A stretch of 64,000 nucleotides of DNA from Streptomyces profundus (GTDB lineage Bacteria > Actinomycetota > Actinomycetes > Streptomycetales > Streptomycetaceae). Made by a program: the position numbers and the translations under genes. The stretch lies in assembly GCF_020740535.1 (NCBI RefSeq), contig NZ_CP082362.1, positions 2,728,001 to 2,792,000 of the forward strand, written 5' to 3'. The notes under the pieces were generated by a model that saw nothing but the letters and a program-made list of their open reading frames with translations, did not search any database and was not told where the DNA came from. Positions 59,331 to 64,000 of the stretch are shown here, in pieces. Numbering within the stretch: position 1 is the stretch's first letter; every line of letters starts with the position of its first letter.

Positions 59331-60650
59331 TCAGGTCGTGTCGCCCACGGTGCCGGCCAGGGCGGACGGGAGCGGGTAGGCGTCGACCGCCACCGTCGGG
59401 TCCAGGGCCTCCACCCTCACCGCCAGGTAGAGCGTGGTGTCGGTCAGCGCGTAGCCCAGGGCGTGGTCGAAGTCGGCGGGAAGACGGCCGACGGGCGTCT
59501 GGGCGCCGTCGGCCAGGTCGAGGGAGATCAGCTCCCCGCCCTGGTGCATGACCAGCAGCCGTCCGTCACCGAGCTCGAACGCCGCGTCCGGCGTCCCCGG
59601 GTAGTCGTGGTGCCAGCCGAGTTCGCCGGATGTCAGGTCATGGCCCCTGAGGTGCGAGCGGCCCTCCTCGTCGAACTCCGACTCAAGCGCCGTGTCGCCG
59701 GCCAGTTCCGGGTGGAGGAAATGCCCGCCGGCCGGCTTCCGGGTCCGTATCCCGCCCGACGGGTCGAATGTGGTCGCCTCGCCGTCGATCAGCAGCGTCA
59801 GCGGGTCGCTGCCGAGCACCTCCACCGCCCGGCCGCCCAGCTCGCTCACCGGGCGCGTCCACAGCTCCTCGCCGGTCGCGCTGTCGAACACGGTCTGGAG
59901 GTTGTTCTCGTTGCGCTGCTCGTCGGTGGTCTCACCGCAGTTGTAGGAGACGGCGGTGTGTTCGACCGAGGGCGCCCAGGAGTGGCCCCGGCAGCCCTCC
60001 GGCGGCCAGGGCACGGGGAGTCGGGCACCGTCGGCGAGGTCGAGGCGCTGGTAGGAGTACGGCACGGACGTGCCGGCCGAAGGGGTGACGGAGGCGCCGA
60101 CCCAGTCGTCGGCGAGGGTGATCCCGACCCAGGAGACGGGATCCTCGACGGTCTCCCCCGGCTCCGTGAGCCCCGCCGTGTCCACCAACCGCTGGCGCCA
60201 GCGGAGTTGACCGTCCGCCGTGTCGACGATCGCCAACTCGGCGCAGACACCGCTGTGTTCGGCGTCCTCAAAGGCGACGGCCGCCAGCCCGGCCGCGTTG
60301 ACCCCGCTGCTCGCCGCGCAGATCGCCCCGGCGTCGACCGGTGTCTCGAACGTCCAGAGCGGCTCGCCCGTCGACGGGTCCAGGGCCAGCACCGCGTCCC
60401 TGCCGACCGGGGCCAGCAGCTCCGATGTGGCCCACAGCGTGGTGAGTTGGCCGGAGCGGACGTCGAACCCCTCCTCGGCCCGCCAGGACCTCTCCCATTC
60501 GGTCGCCTCCGGCGGCGTCTCCCCGTCCGGCTCCTGCCCCCCGCCGCCGCGCTGGAGCACCAGCACCGTGGCCGTCGCCGCGACCGTGGCCAGCAGCGCG
60601 CCGGCCACCGCCAGGCGTCGCCTTCGCCGCTGCCGCGCTGATTCCGTCAT
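59331..60650 (-). CDS. Membrane-anchored PQQ-like beta-propeller protein
   Basis: 439 aa. Basic N-terminus and one membrane anchor (LAVAGALLATVAATATVLVL). Then repeated beta-propeller blades with VLALDPSTGEPLWTFETP, IVDTADGQLRWRQR, VFDSATGEELWTRP and HDLTSGELGWHHD. The common motif (D, G, W) is typical of PQQ-like folds which in streptomycetes often serve as extracytoplasmic sensors or assembly factors. Lies near the Ser/Thr kinase and may be functionally linked; the two are separated by a plus-strand gene. Confidence 0.78.
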   Translation of the reverse strand: MTESARQRRRRRLAVAGALLATVAATATVLVLQRGGGGQEPDGETPPEATEWERSWRAEEGFDVRSGQLTTLWATSELLAPVGRDAVLALDPSTGEPLWTFETPVDAGAICAASSGVNAAGLAAVAFEDAEHSGVCAELAIVDTADGQLRWRQRLVDTAGLTEPGETVEDPVSWVGITLADDWVGASVTPSAGTSVPYSYQRLDLADGARLPVPWPPEGCRGHSWAPSVEHTAVSYNCGETTDEQRNENNLQTVFDSATGEELWTRPVSELGGRAVEVLGSDPLTLLIDGEATTFDPSGGIRTRKPAGGHFLHPELAGDTALESEFDEEGRSHLRGHDLTSGELGWHHDYPGTPDAAFELGDGRLLVMHQGGELISLDLADGAQTPVGRLPADFDHALGYALTDTTLYLAVRVEALDPTVAVDAYPLPSALAGTVGDTT

Positions 60651-60800
60651 GCCCGCACCCCCGATGCCCCCGTTCGCACCATCCGACACTCTCGGCGCGA
60701 CGCTTGCGGACACGCGGCTGGGCGCCCGGCGGTTCCCTGACGCGCGGTCGGCCGGCCGGGGTGCGTGCGGTGACCGCCGCGCGCGGGCTACGTTCGCCGG

Positions 60801-61508
60801 GTGACGAGCAGCGACGAACACGAGCGCGAGACGCGCGAGCAGGACCGGCCCACGCCCAGGGAGCTGTTGGCGCGGGCGCCGCTGATGGCGCGCCCGCTGC
60901 CGCCGTTCGACCCCGGTGCCGCGCCCGCGTCCCCCGGCCGGCTCTTCGTCGACTGGCTCGCCGCGGCGACCGACGCCGGCGTGCTGGATCCGGGCGCGGC
61001 GCTGCTCTCCACGGCCGGCGCCGACGGTCGTCCGGACGCCCGGGTGGTGGCGCTGCGCGATGTCGAACAGGCCGACGCCGGCTGGGTGTTCGCCGCCGAC
61101 ACGGCCAGCCCCAAGGGGGTGCAGCTGGCCCAGCGGCCGGCCGCCGCGCTGTCCTTCTACTGGCCGGCGCAGGGCCGGCAGATCCGGATCAGGGGGGACG
61201 TCACCCAGGCCACGGCCGAGGTCTCCGTCGCCGACTTCAGGAACCGTTCGCCCGTCTCGCGGGTGGCCGGGCTGATCGGCCGGCAGAGCACCCCGATGGA
61301 GTCGCTGACCGCCTGGGACACGGCGGCCGAGGCGGCGAGGCGGCAGCTGGACAACAACCAGGACGCGCACCCGCCCGGCCACACCGTCTTCACGCTCCGC
61401 GCGCACCAGGTCGAGTTCTGGCAGGGCGACGCGGGGCGGCGCCATGTGCGGCTCGGCTACCACCAGTCGACGGACGGCACCTGGCGGCGGACGCTGCTCT
61501 GGCCCTAG
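60801..61508 (+). CDS. Pyridoxamine-phosphate-oxidase-like FMN protein
   Basis: 235 aa. PNPOx fold: ARVVALRDVEQADAGWVFAA, SFYWPAQGRQIRIRGDV, VEFWQGDAGRRHVRLGY and a C-terminal TLLWP like PdxH. Probably an FMN enzyme; homology at the PLP part is partial, so pyridoxal synthesis is not certain. GTG start lies six bases after TACGTT, leaderless. Its stop codon shares a CTAG with the stop of the opposite kinase gene. Confidence 0.78.
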   Translation: MTSSDEHERETREQDRPTPRELLARAPLMARPLPPFDPGAAPASPGRLFVDWLAAATDAGVLDPGAALLSTAGADGRPDARVVALRDVEQADAGWVFAADTASPKGVQLAQRPAAALSFYWPAQGRQIRIRGDVTQATAEVSVADFRNRSPVSRVAGLIGRQSTPMESLTAWDTAAEAARRQLDNNQDAHPPGHTVFTLRAHQVEFWQGDAGRRHVRLGYHQSTDGTWRRTLLWP

Positions 61509-63199
61509 TCCAGGAGGGGTGGCGGGAAGTCCGCGCAGCCGCTGTGGTCGGCGGTGGTGGAGAGGGGGGTGTCGGACGGGTAGAGGGTGGCCTCGATGGA
61601 GTAGGTCAGGAAGCAGTCGTCGGACGGGTAGGGGTATTCCAGGGTGATGAACTCGCTGGGTCCGGTGAGGTCGTCGGAGATCCGGACGTCCTGGAAGGCG
61701 CCGTCCAGGTACCAGTCCACGACGACCCAGGAGTCCGCGTCGATGCCGTCCACGCCGATCTCGGCGTAACCCACCTCGCAGGCGCAGGAGTCGTCGTAGA
61801 GCGTGACGAAGCTGAGGATCTGGATGCCGGCCGAGGCGTTGTCGGGGGCGTCGCTGGTGTCCTCGGTGGGGGGTGGTTCCTCGACGGGTTCCTCGACCGG
61901 TTCCTCGGTGGTGGGTTCGGGCTCGGGCTCGGGTTCGGAGGTGGTCTCCTCGGCGGTGGAGGGTTCCGGGTCCGGGGTCCAGGGCGGGTGCGAGGAGCTG
62001 GTCGACCGGTCGCCGGGGTCGGCGCCGTCGGCGCGGTCGTCCTCGGAGCCGCCGCCGCCCGAGAGGACGGCGATCAGGACGACGGCCAGCGCGGCGGCGG
62101 CCACGGTGCCGAGGGCCGCGAGGGCGGCCCGGCGGGGGCCGTGGCCCGAGCCGCCGGGCCTGGTGCCCGGCCGGTGCGGCGAGGCGGTGGTGAGCGGCCC
62201 GGGGACCGGCGCGGACAGGATGTGCGGCGGATGGAACGGCGGCAGGGCGGGGGCCGAGGCGGCCGGTGGCGGCGGGGCGGCGGGAACCAGGTGGGTGGGG
62301 AGCCAGCCGGCGCCAGGGAGGTGGTCGGGCAGGCCCATCGCCTGGGCCAGCTCCCGGCAGGACTCGACGACGGCGGCCGGGTCCGGCCGGTCGTCGGCGT
62401 CCTTGGCCAGGCAGGCGCCGATCAGTTCGCGCAACTCGGCCGGGCAGCCGGCCAGATCGGGTTCCTCGTTGATGATCCGGTAGAGGAGCGCGGGCGTGGC
62501 GCCCTCGCCGAACGGGTGGCTGCCGGCGGCGGCGAACGCGGCGGTCAGGCCCAGCGCGAACACGTCCACCGCTGCCGTCACCGAGCCGTGGCCCACGATC
62601 TGTTCCGGCGCCATGAACGCCGGGGTGCCGACGCGGGACTCGGCGCTGGTCAGCGAGGTGGCGTCGGCGGCCCGCGCGATGCCGAAGTCGATGACGGCCG
62701 GCCCGTCGGCGGCCAGCAGCACATTGCCCGGCTTGAGGTCGCGGTGGACGACGTCGGCCGCGTGGATCGTCGCCAGCGCCTCGGCGACCGCGGCGATCAG
62801 CCGGACCACCGCGTCCGGCGGCAGCGGACCGTGCGCGGCCACGGCCGTCAGCAACGAGGGGCCCGGGACGTACGCGGTGGCCAGCCAGGGCACGGCGGCG
62901 TCGGTGTCGCTGGCGACCAGTGGGACCAGGAACCGGCCACGCACCCGCCGGGCCGCCTTGACCTCGTGCTCGAACCGCCGCCGGAAGAGCGGGTCTTCGG
63001 CCAGCTGGGTGTGGACCAGCTTGAGCGCGACCGGGCGGCCGTCCGGGTCCGTGGAGAGGTAGACGGTGCCCATGCCGCCGGTGCCGAGGCGGCCGTGCAG
63101 GGCGTGGCCGGCGACCTCGCGCGGGTCCTGCGGCTGGAGCGGCCGGACCTGGTCGGCGAGTGGCGGGCCGGGGTCCGGGCCTGGCGTCGGTTCCGTCAC
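61505..63199 (-). CDS. Transmembrane Ser/Thr protein kinase (PknB-like) with extracellular domain
   Basis: 564 aa. Kinase at residues ~25-280: GTGGMGTVYL (P-loop), VALKLVHT (Lys), HRDLKPGN (catalytic) and DFGIARA. Pro/Ala-rich juxtamembrane, one membrane helix ~365-388, then an acidic extracellular stalk with repeated EP and EEPVEEP. The final ~115 residues form a Cys-containing beta domain (DDSCACEVGYAEIGVDG, PSDDCFLTYSIEATLYP), possible sensor. GTG 63199 chosen with AGGGGG upstream; GTG 63214 is possible. Confidence 0.88.
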   Translation of the reverse strand: MTEPTPGPDPGPPLADQVRPLQPQDPREVAGHALHGRLGTGGMGTVYLSTDPDGRPVALKLVHTQLAEDPLFRRRFEHEVKAARRVRGRFLVPLVASDTDAAVPWLATAYVPGPSLLTAVAAHGPLPPDAVVRLIAAVAEALATIHAADVVHRDLKPGNVLLAADGPAVIDFGIARAADATSLTSAESRVGTPAFMAPEQIVGHGSVTAAVDVFALGLTAAFAAAGSHPFGEGATPALLYRIINEEPDLAGCPAELRELIGACLAKDADDRPDPAAVVESCRELAQAMGLPDHLPGAGWLPTHLVPAAPPPPAASAPALPPFHPPHILSAPVPGPLTTASPHRPGTRPGGSGHGPRRAALAALGTVAAAALAVVLIAVLSGGGGSEDDRADGADPGDRSTSSSHPPWTPDPEPSTAEETTSEPEPEPEPTTEEPVEEPVEEPPPTEDTSDAPDNASAGIQILSFVTLYDDSCACEVGYAEIGVDGIDADSWVVVDWYLDGAFQDVRISDDLTGPSEFITLEYPYPSDDCFLTYSIEATLYPSDTPLSTTADHSGCADFPPPLLD

Positions 63200-63302
63200 G
63201 CGTGTCCCCCTCACTGCCTGACTCGGCGGTGGCCGCCGCTGGGCATCCGGTCATCGTACGGGCGATCGGGTGGCCCGGGGGCTGGCGCGGGGCATATGAC
63301 GG

Positions 63303-63338
63303 GACGCCGCCCCCGCCCGGGTGGGCGGGGGCGGCGTC
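63303..63338. terminator. Terminator after the second mmpL
   Basis: 16-bp perfect stem GACGCCGCCCCCGCCC (63303-63318), loop GGGT, and its complement (63323-63338). It lies eleven bases after the mmpL stop and upstream of the kinase gene on the same strand. Confidence 0.85.
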
Positions 63339-63348
63339 CGGCCTTCGG

Positions 63349-64000
63349 TCAGGAACGGGTCGTCACGGCGTCCCGTTCGCGCGGTTCGCTCTCCGGCGCC
63401 TCGTCGGCGGCCGGCTCCTGGACGACGGCCGAGCCCTCGACATCGACGTTGGGCAGGATGCGGTCCAGCCAACGCGGCAGGTACCAGGCCGAGTTGCCCA
63501 GCAGCGCCAGCACCGCCGGCACGATGGCCATCCGCACCACGAAGGCGTCGAAGAGAACGGCGACCGCGAGGCCGAAGCCGATCATCTTGATCATCTGGTC
63601 GGAGGTGCCGATGAAGCCGGCGAAGACCGCGATCATGATCACCGCAGCCGCCGTGACCACCCGGGCCCCGTCCCGGAAGCCGGTCACCACCGCCTGACTC
63701 GCGGACTCCCCGTGCAGCCGGGCCTCCCGCATCCGGGTCACCAGGAACACCTCGTAGTCCATGGCAAGACCGAACACCACACCGACCATCAACAGCGGCA
63801 TCATGCTCATGATCGGGCTGGTCTGCTCAACTCCGAACAGGCCGCCGAGCCAGCCCCACTGGAAGACCGCGACCACGGCGCCGAGCGCGGCCAGCACCGA
63901 CAGCAGGAAGCCGAGCGCGGCCTTCAGCGGCACCAGCAACGACCGGAACACGACCGTCAGCAGCAGGAACGCGAGCCCCACCACCAGCACCAGATAGGGC
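63349..64000 (-). CDS. MMPL-family transporter, C-terminal part (runs off the right edge)
   Basis: Visible 217 residues, the last third of the protein. Four or more membrane helices: LAFLLLTVVFRSLLVPLKAA, LSVLAALGAVVAVF, FGLAMDYEVFLVTRMREA (essential Asp-Tyr pair), AAVIMIAVFAGFIG, IGFGLAVAVLFDAF. Acidic low-complexity tail at the end. Resembles the other MmpL (42968-45247) in this segment. The upstream part is outside the window. Confidence 0.92.
   Translation of the reverse strand, partial: PYLVLVVGLAFLLLTVVFRSLLVPLKAALGFLLSVLAALGAVVAVFQWGWLGGLFGVEQTSPIMSMMPLLMVGVVFGLAMDYEVFLVTRMREARLHGESASQAVVTGFRDGARVVTAAAVIMIAVFAGFIGTSDQMIKMIGFGLAVAVLFDAFVVRMAIVPAVLALLGNSAWYLPRWLDRILPNVDVEGSAVVQEPAADEAPESEPRERDAVTTRS

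Noticed and set aside
59331..63254. A 1307-codon open frame on the minus strand
   Set aside because: Only its last 439 codons (the propeller protein) are coding. The rest runs antisense to the oxidase gene or in a shifted frame through the kinase and is Arg/Pro/Gly-rich.
1..64000. tRNA or rRNA genes
   Set aside because: No cloverleaf arms or conserved T-loop (GTTCGANTC) with partner stems were found by eye; a tRNA scanning program would settle this.

Overview
This 64 kb window is chromosomal DNA from a Streptomyces or a very close relative. Nearly every codon ends in G or C. The window carries mycothiol biosynthesis genes (mshA, mshD), GlnR, RsiG, a DevA/DevB-type pair, a CarD protein and PhoR/PhoP/PhoU/MtpA. 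Many starts are leaderless, with a TANNNT -10 element 6-8 bases before ATG or GTG. Gene content and order match the conserved core arm of Streptomyces chromosomes for about the first 43 kb. The last 18-20 kb, after the MmpL gene, looks more variable. No tRNA, rRNA, CRISPR array, prophage or intact transposase was seen.

Layout. 1-2 kb: ispF (partial), ispD and carD on the minus strand. 2.4-6.4 kb: phosphate block with a DUF461 lipoprotein, phoP-phoR, a PHO-box intergenic region, phoU and the Cys-rich 59-aa MtpA. 6.6-12.8 kb: gpmA, a large membrane SpoIIE-type phosphatase with a DcuS/CitA-like sensor, a YbjN-like protein, mshA and a methyltransferase. 13.1-16.1 kb: Nudix hydrolase and polyphosphate kinase, the latter with an in-frame helix-turn-helix stretch upstream. 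16.1-18.4 kb: an RsrR-type redox regulator diverging from an NmrA-like reductase, then a PHP phosphoesterase. 20.1-25.7 kb: mshD, secreted 5'-nucleotidase, lipoprotein, phosphopantetheinyl transferase, metallophosphatase and soxR with its own SoxR box. 25.7-33 kb: LacI regulator, glnR, moaD, membrane protein, DUF2993 protein, and a sulfur block (Cys leader peptide, sseA, sseC, dsrE, 27-aa zinc ribbon), then a 33-aa membrane peptide and a nitrobindin-like protein. 33.7-43 kb: SDR, nur, ygfZ, dtd, rsiG, asparaginase, Eis-type acetyltransferase, devA/devB-like pair and an aminoglycoside-phosphotransferase-fold gene. 43-64 kb: MmpL, split NarL-type two-component pair, VOC protein, lipoprotein, DUF4241, ankyrin protein, amidohydrolase plus glutamine-synthetase-like pair (FluG-like), TmrB-GrpB fusion, DUF4180, azoreductase/TetR, alcohol dehydrogenase, beta-propeller lipoprotein-like gene, flavin oxidase, Ser/Thr kinase and a second MmpL (partial).

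Four intergenic islands (12.8-13.1, 18.4-20.1, 33.1-33.5 and 45.2-46.5 kb) hold long direct repeats built from short GC palindromes instead of genes. One of them abuts a wrecked alpha/beta-hydrolase gene. These islands, the HTH-PPK reading frame, the RsrR operator, the leaderless Cys leader peptide, the TmrB-GrpB fusion and the amidohydrolase/GS pair are the points most worth a second look. I did not find a clear multi-gene defence or biosynthetic system that is undescribed.
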